A stretch of DNA of 64,000 bases from Cunninghamella blakesleeana (GCA_017871115.1 JAFCIZ010000002.1:3245501-3309500), one strand, 5' to 3'. Positions 11,969 through 23,783 are shown, numbered from the stretch's first letter. Numbers and translations are program-made. Notes: generated from the sequence alone by a model not told the origin.

Positions 11969-14032
11969 ATGGATATTCAAAACATACCATCTGAACATCA
12001 TCATAATACACAATATTCAGAACCAACTAGTTTACATTATTCTCATCATCATCAAAGTAGTAGACCCTCACCTTCTTTATCACTCTCTTCATCAGATAAA
12101 CATACTTTACCAACTATACCAGAATATAGTAGTCCTCCAATAACAACAACAACAACGCCCCATACAATGATGGAAGGACAAGATTTATTATTATCTAATA
12201 ATATTAATAATAGTAATAATAACAGCATATCAATGGCAACTACAGATGATGTTCTTTCTTCCAACATTCATCCTGCTTTAATGCTTGGAAGATATGATAA
12301 AAGAAAAAGTAGCCCGGCTATATTGGGTCTTCCCTTTGATATTGCAAATGATATAGCCACTTCTTCCACCTCATCTACTTCTACTTCTTCTCAACTGGAT
12401 TTACATTTATCTAGACATCGTAATTCTATCGAAGCTGCAATGTTATTAGCTAACTTTAACAGAGTTCCTACAGTAACAAAAGAAGTTCAAGAACCCGCCC
12501 CTACTACTACGACTACAACTAATACTAATACTACTAATACTACTACAAAAGGTATATGATAGTAATAAATTATATAAATTAATTAATATATATATAAAGA
12601 TAATGAGCCAATATTAAAAAAAAAACATATACAAGTAAGAGCAGTATCATTATATTAATAATAATGGTATAAAGGGATAGAGTAGAATTTTTATTATCAA
12701 GAGAAACAAAAAAAAAAAAAAATGAGTTAGTAACAAATTTCTTTTTTTAATTTTTTTAAATTTTATGCGCATAATTTAGGCACTAATTCATGGCAAGATG
12801 ATCTTAATATTGCATCCCAAACTCAAACCAAACCATCAGCAGCATCTCTTCGAAGACATTCTTATGATGTAAACATGAATTGGAAATCCATGCCACAAGA
12901 ATTTCGTGAACGAGCTGATTTAATTGAAAATGCCTTTGCATCCACTTTTTCTTCTTCTTCTACATCTGCTTTTAAACCTGTTATCAAGCAAGAATCTCTA
13001 TATGATACAAATCAAATACCTAATCGAATCACTTGGACTCAAGATGGATTATATCAAACTGATACAACAATGAACAATACACACCCATCATCAACATCAA
13101 ATAATAATAATTACAATATATATAATTTAGGTTCCAATAATAACACTAGTAATAATAATAATAATAACAATAGTAATAATAATAACTCACAACAACAACA
13201 TGATTATTTACACCCATTAGCATCATCATCATCATCATCATCTAGTAATAATACAAATGATTTATCTGGACAAAAAAGGGAGTTTACTTATTATCCTCAA
13301 CAACCATCATATTATTACCATCATCAACCACCTTCATCCTCTACTAATTCATCTACAGCATCATCACCTCATCATTTACCACTTGCACAACATATGCATC
13401 CTTCTTATGCCCCCCCTTCTCCACTTCCACTTTCCTCGTCCTCATCCTCGTCCACTTCTTTAGGCAAATTACCTTTACCTTCCTCGACGACTACCTCCTC
13501 TTCTACCACTATGCCTTTACCACCACCTCACCCTTATTCTCATAATAATATGTATATGCAAGGTCCCCCACATCCTCATCCACATTCTCATCATCCACAT
13601 CATCCACCACCACCTCATTCCCATCATCCGCTTCATCACCCACATCATCCACTTTCACAATTACCACCTCATAACGATTATTATGGCCATCCAAATAATC
13701 CTAATCTAATGATGTCACAACATCAACCTCCACCTCCACCACAAAAGCCAAAACGAAAACGAGTTCCTAAAGAAACTGAAGAAGTAGTTGAAGCAGGTGA
13801 TGCTGATTTTCCTGATATGTGCCCTCGTGATGTAGAATTAGCAAAAACAGATCCTGATGCTCGTCCACGAAGACAGAAATTAAGATTTGATGGTGATATG
13901 TATACTCCTAAATGGGTTCGGTTTAATGGTCAAGCTAAAGAAGGATTATGTGATACATGTCAACCTGGTCGTTGGTTACAATTAAAAAATAGTGCTTATT
14001 GGTAATATAAATAAATGAATAACAATAATGAT

Positions 14033-14068
<36 letters not shown>

Positions 14069-14540
14069 ATCCATTCTAATACTATCTCTCTCTTTTCTTT
14101 TTTATATCGTTGGATTGATTGGATGACAGGTATCACAAACAATTTTATCATGGCATTTCATCCGTTTCAGGTGCAGAATTTGTACAACCAATAGAAACAA
14201 GATGGGTAGATCAAGACTTAGTAGAGGGGTTATGTCATCAATGTCATCAATGGGTAGCTGTTAGTAATGTGAAAAGAAAAAATAGTGTATTATGGTTTAG
14301 GCACGCTCATAAGGTAATAATAATATCCTCATCATCTTATTAATAATAAAAAAGTGTAATAAAGAAAGATCAAACAATAACAATAGAATGGAATAAAAAA
14401 ATAAATTTAAAGTAAAAAATAAAATGGATCTTGTATATTTATGGTTAACTTTTTTTTATCATTTTCTCTCATTTTTTCATTCTTTAAATATATAGTGTCA
14501 TGTATATCATAAACCTAAAAACGCACCGCTTCGAAGATAA
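11969..14540 (+). CDS. Rua1-type zinc-binding transcription regulator (PF14616 / DUF4451 C-terminal domain)
   Basis: Probable DNA-binding transcription regulator of the family named after Ustilago maydis Rua1. Four exons: 11969-12551, 12780-14001, 14130-14313 and 14496-14540, joining to 677 residues. The C-terminal domain (about 540-677) carries conserved Cys/His: CPRD at 542, CDTC at 585-588, CHQC, a His pair in WFRHAHK and the final CHVYHK, with the domain split over three exons at phase-consistent sites. The remainder is low complexity: poly-Asn, poly-Ser, poly-Thr, and a long His/Pro-rich stretch (about residues 400-510), followed by a basic patch PKPKRKRVPK that may be a nuclear localisation signal. 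The target genes cannot be read from sequence. The U. maydis member controls glycolipid genes, but that role need not hold here. Domain call good; start codon reasonable. Confidence 0.85.
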
Positions 14541-14835
14541 TAAATATCATATCTTTTTTTTCGCACTCTTTTTTTATTTTTATCTTTTCCACTCCCACTC
14601 TTTTTCTCACTCTTACTCTCTCTCTCTCACACATAAAAAAAACAAACAAACAAACAAATAATCCATTTGATCATTATTATCCATTACTATTTATATATTT
14701 TATTATCTTATGTACAACTCAAATATTCAGTATATTTTTTCTTACTTTTACTCACCTCTTTTTTTTTTTTTTTAATAATTTTGTAAATAGCTTTTTAATG
14801 CGTTATAATATTTAACATTTGAGCTTTCCCTATCG

Positions 14836-14836
<1 letters not shown>

Positions 14837-14871
<35 letters not shown>

Positions 14872-14888
14872 CATTATTATTATTATTA
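14837..14888. repeat. (ATT)n microsatellite
   Basis: About 17 ATT units with a single interruption (ATC), downstream of the Rua1-like gene. Confidence 0.9.
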
Positions 14889-15071
14889 CTTTTTAGTATG
14901 TTATATTTTTTTCTTTTAATTATTATTATCCTTTTGATCTTTTTTTTTTTATATATATTTTTAAAAAAAAAAAAGAAAAAAAGAAAAAACCTATTCTTTA
15001 AATATTATATTTTTGTTGTATGAATAAAAATAGTAATAAAAAAAATAAGTATATACATATTAATATATTTT

Positions 15072-15158
15072 ATGGCGTTTTTTATTTTGTTTGAAGTTTT
15101 AGACACGTAAATGAAAAAAAAGTATACATAATAAATGGGTTATATTGTATGCACCATA

Positions 15159-15209
<51 letters not shown>

Positions 15210-15390
15210 AACATAAATAAATGGCGTTTATATTTTGTTTTAAGTTTTAGATAAATGAACAAATGGTTTACATAATAAATACATTTTATTTATTTTTATT
15301 GTATGAAATATAAAAATAAATAAATGGCGTTTTTATTTTGTTTTAAGTTTTTTTTTTTTGATTAAATGGGAAAGGCTTACTTAACATATA
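15072..15390. repeat. Degenerate three-copy tandem repeat
   Basis: Copies start at 15072, 15221 and 15324, each with the core ATGGCGTTT(T/A)TATTTTGTTT, followed by AAGTTTTAGA in the first two and AAGTTTTTTT in the third, and by related motifs (ACATAATAAAT, TTGTATGAAATA). The unit is about 103 bases; copy 1 is about 46 bases longer, matching an internal (ATT)n expansion at about 15160-15205. A weaker partial copy (TTGTTGTATGAATAAAAATAG) precedes it near 15012. Confidence 0.8.
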
Positions 15391-15942
15391 AAAAAAAGAT
15401 TCCTATTGTACTACAATAACAATGGTTTAATAATAGAATGTGATTTTAATAATTATGTTATAAACCATACATATATTGATTTATTATGACATAAGTTGAA
15501 AAAATTCATGAGTTCTTTTTTTTATTATAAGGAAATATACGTAAGAAAAAAATAATACTAATGTGGTGATTTTCATAGTCAAATAATAGTAATAATAAGA
15601 GTAATAATAATAATAATAATAATAATATATATGTGTATATATATATATATATACATATACATTTTATTATAATTAATTTTCATTAATTGGGTATATAAAG
15701 AAATAAAATGAAAACAAAAAGCATATAGATATAGATATATGTATATAAACAAAGAAAAATGGTTATAAAAAGAAAATAGTATAAAAGTAAAAGGTATTAA
15801 AAAAAATAAACACATATTATGCAATTTTTTTTTGGGGGATAGTTATTTTTTTTTTTTTTTCAGCTAAAGTGGTGATTATTTTAGTTTATAATTTTTTTTT
15901 TTTTAAAAAAAAAGTATCATATGGTTTTTTTTTATTTTTATT

Positions 15943-16743
15943 TTATTTTTCCCGATTTCTTATAGCTTGTCTTTTATTTTGAAACCAAATTTGCACGGTG
16001 CGAGGACTCATACCTAACTGACGACCTAATTGAGCTCTTAATTGAGTAGAAGGGAAAAAGGTTTTTTCAAAAACACGATTTAATACTTCCAATTGTTTTG
16101 TATTTGCTCTTTTTCTTTTGGATTTAATTAATTGGTGATGACGGTGTTCATAGTCATTATCGTCATGATGAAGAAGTTGATGGTGATAGTATTCTTCATT
16201 TTTATAAGAAGGTGATGAAGAAGTGGATGTGCAAGTGGATGTAGAAGTGGAAGAGAAATAAGGGCGATGCTGGTGATTTAACTCTTTTTCAATTTGGTCA
16301 GATAAAGAAGAAGGTTGATGATTTTTGGCTGAATAAATGTCTACTATCTCTTCATCATATGGTGATAAAATAGGATCAGATATATTATAAAAACGATGAG
16401 AAGTTGATGAAGTGGAAGATGTAGTGGGAGTTATTAATGAATGATTGTAAAAATTAGAAATAGTTGTTTTATGATATGAATAGTTATTATGATTTTGATT
16501 ATGAGGAGTATGAATAGAGTGTATGGATGGTAATGATATGGTTGAACTGGTTGTACTAGATGGCGATGATGCTACTGAATTAGAGAGATAAGGTGGGGGA
16601 GGTGATAATGATGATGGTGAATGGTCTACATGATTATGATTAGTACTATCTTGACATAGTAAGTTGGATATGTTTAATTTGGAAGGCTTTCTATTATTAT
16701 TATTATTAATATCTTCATTTAACATATTATTGACAGATAGCAT
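15943..16743 (-). CDS. Homeodomain transcription factor
   Basis: Sequence-specific DNA-binding transcription factor. One uninterrupted exon of 266 residues. The homeodomain is at the very C-terminus (about 209-266): basic N-terminal arm KSKRKRANTKQLEVLNRVFE, and a recognition helix with the invariant Trp-Phe-x-Asn in TVQIWFQNKRQAIRNREK, ending right at the stop codon. The N-terminal 200 residues are Ser/Thr/Asn/His-rich low complexity without a recognised domain. Fungal homeodomain proteins of the Yox1/Phx1 kind share this recognition helix, but I cannot assign an orthologue. The lack of introns contrasts with the neighbours. The start is the first ATG in the frame (MLSVNNML). Confidence 0.9.
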   Translation of the reverse strand: MLSVNNMLNEDINNNNNRKPSKLNISNLLCQDSTNHNHVDHSPSSLSPPPPYLSNSVASSPSSTTSSTISLPSIHSIHTPHNQNHNNYSYHKTTISNFYNHSLITPTTSSTSSTSHRFYNISDPILSPYDEEIVDIYSAKNHQPSSLSDQIEKELNHQHRPYFSSTSTSTCTSTSSSPSYKNEEYYHHQLLHHDDNDYEHRHHQLIKSKRKRANTKQLEVLNRVFEKTFFPSTQLRAQLGRQLGMSPRTVQIWFQNKRQAIRNREK

Positions 16744-18713
16744 TGTAATATGGTTTTTTATATATATTTATATATATATATATATATATATGTAGATATA
16801 TAAATAAGAATGAATAAGATAAAAAAAAAAAGTGCTTTTTAAGATTGAAAAAAATAAAGTAAAAGAAAAAGAGAAAGAAAAGAGAAAGAGAAAGAAAAGG
16901 AAAAGAAAGGAAAAGAACAAAATATATTTATATTTTTATATATATATATATATTTTTTAAAAAAAAAAGTAACTTAAATAAGGATATTTACTTTCATGGA
17001 AATTAATGACCATTTCTATTACTATTTGTCTTCCCGACTTAAAAATGAGTGGATTTTTTTTTATTAAGTAAAATAATAATAATAATTATAATATTATTAT
17101 TATTATTATTATTTCTTATATTGTTTACATAAATATATATTCATTTCAATATAAATTGATTGTCATGTGTAATTGTTATTTGTTGTTGATATATTTAATA
17201 ATTATCACCACAGACCATCTTGACTTTTTTTTTTTAAAGTTACTATGGTAACGATTTCATTTGTTCTGGAACCTAAAAACAAAATGGATTTGATATTAAT
17301 ATACCTGTCAAAAATGTGCATCTGTGTATTAATGTATATAAATATATATATATATATATATTTATACGTTTATATTTATATTCAATAGTAAATAAAAGAT
17401 GATTTGTTCATGTCCATCGTCTTTATTATTATTATTATTATTATTATTAAATAATAAAAACAATAAATAAATAAATAAATAATTAAACTATTACATAAAT
17501 AGCCCAATTCTATGATCACCACCTTACTTATTTCTATTTAATTATATTAATCTATTGATTCCATTTTTTTCTTATATATATTAGAAGGTATATATATTTA
17601 TTTGTGTTGCAATAGAATTTTTTATTGACTTTTTTAGATTACACGTTACTTCTCGGACGAAAACTTAGATGCGCGACATCAACCTTAAAAAAAAAAAAGA
17701 AATAAAAATTCATTTATTTATTTCTTATGAAAAAAGCTTAAAAACGAAAAGGGTAATCCAGGGACTAAAAATACTTTGAAGTTGGATTATTAAGGAAGTA
17801 CAAAATTATTAAAAATTGAGAAGGATTTAAAAATAATTTTTTATCCTTTTTTGTTTAATTCTGTAAAAAAAAAAAAAAGGTTGAAAAGAATGAATGATTA
17901 AAACGTTATTACTATACTACTACTTTTGATCTCTTTTTGATGGATGAATAAATAAATAAACAAATAAAAAACTCGTGCTTTTTTAATTTCATTTCATCTT
18001 ACATGATCATATAAACATACATACATATGATTATTTTTTTTACGAGTTAACTAAATTTATCATAGAAAACTTTTTGTGCGCAGCGGTGTTATATCCAAAT
18101 AACTCCACTCTTTCTATTCTCTTCTTTTATTTCTTTTTCTCTCGCCCATTTTTCTTTTTCTTCTCTTATTAGTGATAGTGATCTACTCATTGTACAAAAA
18201 AAAAAATCAAGGAAAAAAAATATTCCAAATTGACACAAAAAATATTATATAAATTCTTAATAGTTTAAAAATAATAATTAAAATTACTAGCCAATTAAAA
18301 TATAAATTCATTTATACCTGATTTTTTTTTTTTTATTCCGTTTTGTTGTTAAAATACCTAAAAGTTGAGGGGAAGAAAAAGCAATATATGATAAAAAAGG
18401 GAAAAATAGGACAAACAAGGAAGTCGGTTATTAACTTATTTTAGTGAGTTAATAATAATTGATTGATTTTTTTTTTTAATTCCATGTTTCTTTTTTGTAA
18501 TATATATTCTTATTTATTTTAAAGTTTCCATGTTTGCTTTGTGATATATTCTTATTTATTTATTTAAAGTTTTATTATTGTGTTGTGATAAAATAAAATA
18601 AAAAATAAATCAGAGTGTGGGTGTATGTGTGGGTGTCTGTGTGTGATGTTTAAAGAATTGCCTAATATATCAATAATATCCTTTGATCTAACTTTGATTT
18701 CATGTTGAGTTAT
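16744..18713. other. Long upstream region of the homeodomain gene
   Basis: About 2 kb, AT-rich, with no exon recognised. Contains a purine-rich AGAAAAG stretch (16858-16920), (ATT)n tracts (17092-17113 and 17422-17450), and a 9-bp inverted repeat at 18428-18455. Probably regulatory DNA for the homeodomain gene plus the 3' UTR of the NDUFA3-like gene. Confidence 0.5.
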
Positions 18714-19442
18714 TTATGCGTCTTCGTATCCAGAAGGAGGGTTTCGTGCTCTGTTGGGGACTAAATGTTTTATATTTTTATAAATAATAATAGGTTACAT
18801 TAGTTTCATTTCCATGGTAAAAGAAAAAAAAAAAATCCGTGTCCTTTTTCCCTCATACTCTTTTCTTAATTTTTATTCCATTTAAATTTTTCCTGTATAA
18901 TAATAACATTCTCTATATTCGTTTTATCTTATCTTCATCACTTATATAATCTTTCCCATTTTATATCCTTTTTTTTTTTTTATCTTTGCTTATATAATAA
19001 GCATATCGTTATTTCAGTTATATATAAATATATATCCAATTTATCTTATTATTTTTCACTTGTATAATAATATAGCCTTTTTCTACTTTATGTATATTTT
19101 AAAAAATAAATAACTATTTTTTTTTTATCAATAAACTTACTAGGATAAGTAAGAGGAAGAGCTTCTACACCTTTATAACCAAAATATTCTCTACGAACTT
19201 TTGGTACTGTGAAAACTAAAGCGGGACCTATATTATATCATATAAAAAATGGCCAATATATAAAAAGTAGTAAAATGAGTTAGTACATACTTTTCTTTTT
19301 ACTATTTTTTTTCCCTTTTTTTTAAAAAATAAATAAATAAATATAAATAATATCCAAAATAACTCGAATACTAGAACTGAATGCATTTTAGGCGTTAAAG
19401 TTGTTGTTATATTATTATTCTTATTCGTATCATTTTCCATCG

Positions 19443-19473
<31 letters not shown>

Positions 19474-19574
19474 AAAGAGTTTAATTTATCCATTATATAT
19501 TTACCAATAGATCCAATAACGAAAGACCAAAAGATAACTGGTTGGTCAAGAGCAAAACGACGTAATCCAAGCAT
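18714..19574 (-). CDS. Complex I accessory subunit, NDUFA3 / fungal 9.5-kDa type
   Basis: Small single-pass inner-membrane subunit of mitochondrial NADH:ubiquinone oxidoreductase. Three exons: 19505-19574, 19141-19227 and 18714-18760, joining to 67 residues. Features: MLGLRRFALDQPVIFWSFVIG, continuing into a hydrophobic segment GPALVFTVPKVRREYFGY, then PLTYPIPNRARNPPSGYED. The layout matches fungal 9.5-kDa subunits (EKPAIFWS.. start, YPIP.., GYDD end). The last exon was placed by frame and by this ending; its acceptor ACATTTAG leaves a 380-base intron, long for this window. Two closer acceptors (CAACAG and CAACAGAG) are also possible: the first gives a different tail, the second a shorter tail in the same frame. 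The gene is back to back with TBCB, 222 bases apart. Confidence 0.82.
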
Positions 19575-19796
19575 TTTATTACTGTATATATATATCAAAA
19601 AAATAAAAAAATTAAGAGGTGGGGAGAAAAAAAAATTGGTTCAAAAAATAAATAAATAACAATTTTTAATCACCCTTCAATTTTTTTGTGACCGAGAATA
19701 TGAACTATTTTAAATTTCAACTCCAAAAAAAACGGAGCTCTTCCTTTTCTTTTGCATCTTTCTTTTTTTTTTAATATACATTTATACCATCGCATC
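19575..19796. promoter_or_regulatory. Short shared promoter region, NDUFA3-like / TBCB
   Basis: Only 222 bases separate the two divergent start codons, so both promoters must overlap here. AT-rich; no clear TATA element. Confidence 0.5.
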
Positions 19797-20884
19797 ATGT
19801 CTATTATTAATGTTATTGTAACAACTTCTGAAAATATTAGTTCTGAAAGACGTCTTGATAAAGATTGGACTATTTTAGATCTTAAAGTAAATAATAATAA
19901 TAAGAATGATATATATAAAGTAATCAATGTACTTTTTGACATTTTTTTTTATATTAAAAATTGATATATATATATATTCTATTTATTATATTCTATTTAT
20001 ATAGGGAAAACTCGAACCTATTACAGGTATCCCTAGTAGTACACAAAAACTCCAACTTTATCAAGGCGATGTATTAATTGGTTCTATTGATGATGACTCA
20101 AAACAACTTGGATTTTATCCTATTGAAAATTTAATGCGCCTACACGTAAATATAATATAAATTATATATACATATATATTTTGAATAATATATACATGAA
20201 TATTTATCATATTTATTCATATTATATCTAACTATATATATGATAACTTGTATAGGTTATTGATACTAATCCCCATAGAGTTAAAAATCAATACACTGAT
20301 GTTTCCCTAGTAGATAAATTTGAATTGACTGAAGAAGAATATCTTAAGAGAACGGGTAAATATTAAAAATTATAAAACATATTATTATTTTATATACAAT
20401 ATATGTATTTATGTGATCAATCATATTATATCATATAAATCAACCTTTTTATTTTTATTTATGTTTCATTTCATTATATATATATATAGATACTGTTCGT
20501 GCATATAAAGAACGTAATAAGCTTGGAAGGTTTTCAGATGAAGCCATTGAACAACAAGCTCAGTTTGAAAAAGATAATCAAGAAGCTGCCAAAAAGATCA
20601 AAGTAGGGGATCGGTGTAAAGTACAACAAAATGAAGATGGAATGGTTCAGCGACTTGGTACAGTTCAATTTATTGGGGAAACACAATTTCAACCAGGGAT
20701 TTGGGTAGGGATCAAATATGATGAGCCTTTAGGTAAAAATGACGGTAGTGTTAAAGGTGTTCGGTATTTCTCTTGTCCCTTAAAATATGGTGTCTTTGTT
20801 CGCCCTATTAAGGTCACTGTGGGTGATTTTCCTGAAGAAGATATTTTATTAACTGATGAAGAGGATGAATTAGAAGAAATGTAG
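19797..20884 (+). CDS. TBCB: Tubulin-folding cofactor B (ubiquitin-like plus CAP-Gly)
   Basis: Cytosolic chaperone that binds alpha-tubulin and works with cofactor E in tubulin heterodimer assembly (Alf1/Alp11 in yeasts). Four exons: 19797-19886, 20005-20145, 20256-20355 and 20490-20884, giving 241 residues, near the usual 240. A ubiquitin-like domain occupies about 1-85 ([35 protein letters not shown]), then a helical linker ([20 protein letters not shown]). A CAP-Gly domain follows at about 155-230 with the signature Gly-Lys-Asn-Asp-Gly ([18 protein letters not shown]). The acidic C-terminus EEDELEEM resembles the EEM-type tail by which cofactor B contacts cofactor E and tubulin. All intron phases agree. 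Confidence 0.95.
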
Positions 20885-21827
20885 ATTATATATATATATA
20901 TATATATAATTAAAAAAAATCAATTTATATATCCATTTATAATATATATCTCTTTATAATAATTACTATTCTCGTTTTATTTATATAATATGAAACACTA
21001 TTTGGTCGAGCTTTTATATAATTATTTTATATATTTATGTTAAATCTAAGCTTTTTTTCTATTCCCTCAGCATGTACAACCTAATAATATTATTTTATAA
21101 AACTAAAACAATAAATAACCTTTAAAACAATATAGCCACTAGTTAAACCTTTGCTGACATATAACATCAGTCGATATATTAGGATGCGTTGATCCTAAAT
21201 AATTGTAATATTTTATTTAAACTCAGAAAATTTTTTATTTTAATATATTTTTTCATTCGCATAAAGAAACCCTAAAAAAATAATCAAACAAGAAATAAAA
21301 TTTCTTTGATTTGGATAAATAAAATTATTATTATAAGAATATTATTTAATCAATTGAAAAAAAAAGACGAGCGAAAAGAAAAAGGAACAAATTCTGGTCT
21401 CTCTCTCTTTCTCTTTTTTTTTTGTTTTACAAATGGCCCAAGGGAAAAAGACCTACGTAATGGAAGGGATTAAAAAAAAGTACCTCCAAAGTTGAAAGGT
21501 CAAAGATTGAGAAGTTTTAAATGCCGTCAGACTTAAGATCTTGGGCTACATAAAGAATACGAAAAAAAGCCACCTTTTTTTTGATTCCCGAAAAAAGAGA
21601 TTAGTTTTGTCAACTTCTTTGCCAGTTTTGTAATTTTTACAAAATTTACCCTTTTTCGGACGTTTAAAAAAAGTTAATTTTATAAATTTTGCAGTTTATT
21701 TTTTTAATGTCCGATTTCTTAGGTGTCGGTGATTTGATCAAATTTTTTTAAAAAAAATAGGTGTTTTTTTTACCTCTTTCCTTTTAATTTTTTTTCTTAA
21801 TTTTTTTTCTTTCTATTTGATTGAAAA
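20885..21827. other. Intergenic region TBCB / RS-RRM gene
   Basis: About 0.9 kb. The half nearer the RS-RRM gene (21430-21760) is less AT-biased than most spacers here, has no open frame, and contains an 8-bp hairpin TTTTGTAATTTTTACAAAA near 21625. Probably promoter and leader of the RS-RRM gene. Confidence 0.5.
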
Positions 21828-23579
21828 ATGTCAGAAATAACAAGATCAAGGTAATATTTTTTAAAATAGATAGTTCTTATTTTTATTCAATTTTTTTCAT
21901 TTTTTATTCATTTTTACTATTATTTTATTAACTTCATTGTTTTTTTATTTTTAACTTCAATAATACTATATAGATCTAATACACCTGATTTAAAGTAAGC
22001 ACTTAAAATGCTAAATAAAACTTTTATAACAACCTGTATTATAATTTTATTATCTTATATTAATTGGCTTTTTTTTCTTATTCTTTTGTTTTTGTATGTA
22101 TATTCTTTTATTTAGAACCGAAATACCTACCACCACAGCAAAAAAAAATGACAAGGATAAGATAGTGCAAGAAGAAGAAGAAGAAGAATTGGATGAATTT
22201 GGAAGGGTTAAAAAAAGAAGATATGAATTTGAATCACCAAAAAGAAGGGACGATTATTCTGATGAAGAAGGGGAAGAAGGAGAAGATAAAGAAGATTATT
22301 ATAAACGACATAAAACAGAAAAGAAAAGAAGATCAAGATCATCATCATCATCATCCATTTCATCTTACTATTCAAGATCACCATCACCACACCATCATCA
22401 TCATCAAAAACGACGACATAAAAGACATCATTATGCAGATGGGGAATTATCTAGTGATAATGATTCATGTGATACTAGTATCATGAAAAAAAAAGAAAAA
22501 TCATCATCTTCATCATCCTACCGTCATCACCGTCATGAAAGAAGAAGAAGTAGAAGATCAAGATCAAGATCAAGGTCAAGATCAAGATCAAGATCAACAT
22601 CAAGACGAAGGAAGTATCATAGAAACGAAGAAGATGAGGATGAGGAGGGCCATCGTAAAAGGTATTATCAGCGGAGTCGTAGCGGTAGTAGGCATCATCA
22701 TCGCCATAGTAAATATGAAGATCATCATGATGAAGACATAATAGATAGAAAAATTTATATTGGAGATCTTATGGATGTTTCTCGTCAACTTTTGGATGAT
22801 ACCTTTTCTAAATTTGGCCAAATTGCTCATATTAAATTGATTGAAGGCAAAGAGTAAGTTTGAAAAAATAAAAATAAAGATAAAATAGAAGTAATAAGAT
22901 AATAATAATGGTTAAGGCAGAGAATTAGAGAAGAGGTGATAAAAAAATAAATTAGAGAAATGAAATGACCATTTCTAATTCAGTAATATTCCCTCCCCCT
23001 TTAATATATAAATTTTTATAGCTATGGTTTTATTACATTCAAACATGGATCAAGTGCCAAGGAAGCCATTGAGGAAATGAATGGTGCTGTTGTTGGTTCT
23101 GGAAAAATCAAAGGTATATATATTTATATATTTATATATGATAAATTACTATTATTATTATTATCATTTTAACACCCAAAAATAATATTATTATGTAGTA
23201 AATCGGGCCAAAATGGTTGAACGTCAACATAGAAGTGTACCATGGGTGGATGAAGGTAAAAAAATGATTGCAATTTTTTTTTTTAAAAAAAATAGTAATG
23301 AGAGTTATAAATTATTAAATTTTGTCTTATTAAATATAAACTTTTTTTTTTTTTTTTTTTTTAAAAAAAAATGATTAGATGGTAGATTAAGTGATATGTT
23401 AGATACAGTTAAAGCTGCTTCACAATTTCATGCATATGGTAATAAATATAATAATAATTTTATTCATATTATGTAGATCCATTATATTCATTTGTATTTC
23501 GCTCTCGTTTTTTTTTTTTTTTTTAATAGAACAACCTCCTATTCAACGTACATTAACTAATTATGATGATTTATTATAA
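21828..23579 (+). CDS. SR-like RNA-binding protein: RS-rich region followed by one RRM
   Basis: Likely nuclear pre-mRNA processing factor. Seven exons: 21828-21850, 21974-21994 (21 nt), 22116-22853, 23022-23113, 23199-23255, 23379-23438 and 23530-23579, joining in frame to 346 residues. The N-terminal two thirds is charged and repetitive: an acidic block, an Arg/Ser repeat tract (RRSRRSRSRSRSRSRS), and His-rich patches. A single RRM runs from about 227 to 297, with RNP2 KIYIGDL and RNP1 KDYGFITF, followed by KVNRAKMVERQHRSVPWVDE and a short tail YEQPPIQRTLTNYDDLL. Classical SR proteins have RRM first and RS last; here the order is reversed, as in a few splicing regulators. No firm orthologue assigned. 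Confidence 0.88.
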
Positions 23580-23783
23580 TATTGCTTTATGGCTGTAATT
23601 ATATTGTATATCCTACTTCATTTTTTATTTTATTACTAATTTTATATAAATTCAACATACACATTCGATTTCATTTTCATGTATTCATTATTTTACAATA
23701 AAAACTTTCATTTTCATTTATTAGAATAAAAAAATAAAAAGAATAAAGTAAAACTCTACTTTGATTTTTATTTATTTATTTAT

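Larger units (their letters stand above)
14541..15942. other. Convergent 3' region with microsatellites and a degenerate tandem repeat
   Basis: No gene recognised between the converging Rua1-like and homeodomain genes. Contains an (ATT)n tract, the tandem repeat listed separately, and T/A homopolymers at 14940-14970 and 15845-15912. Confidence 0.55.

Noticed and set aside
13257..13694. His/Leu-rich and Asp/Val-rich frames overlapping the Rua1-like gene
   Set aside because: Alternate-frame translations of the His/Pro/Ser-repeat DNA; no start context or domain.
14837..15205. CRISPR-like array
   Set aside because: The repeats are ATT microsatellites and a degenerate minisatellite without regular unique spacers, in a eukaryotic genome.
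22193..22830. Gln/Asp-rich and Met/Ile-rich frames inside the RS region
   Set aside because: Out-of-frame and antisense readings of repetitive RS-coding DNA.
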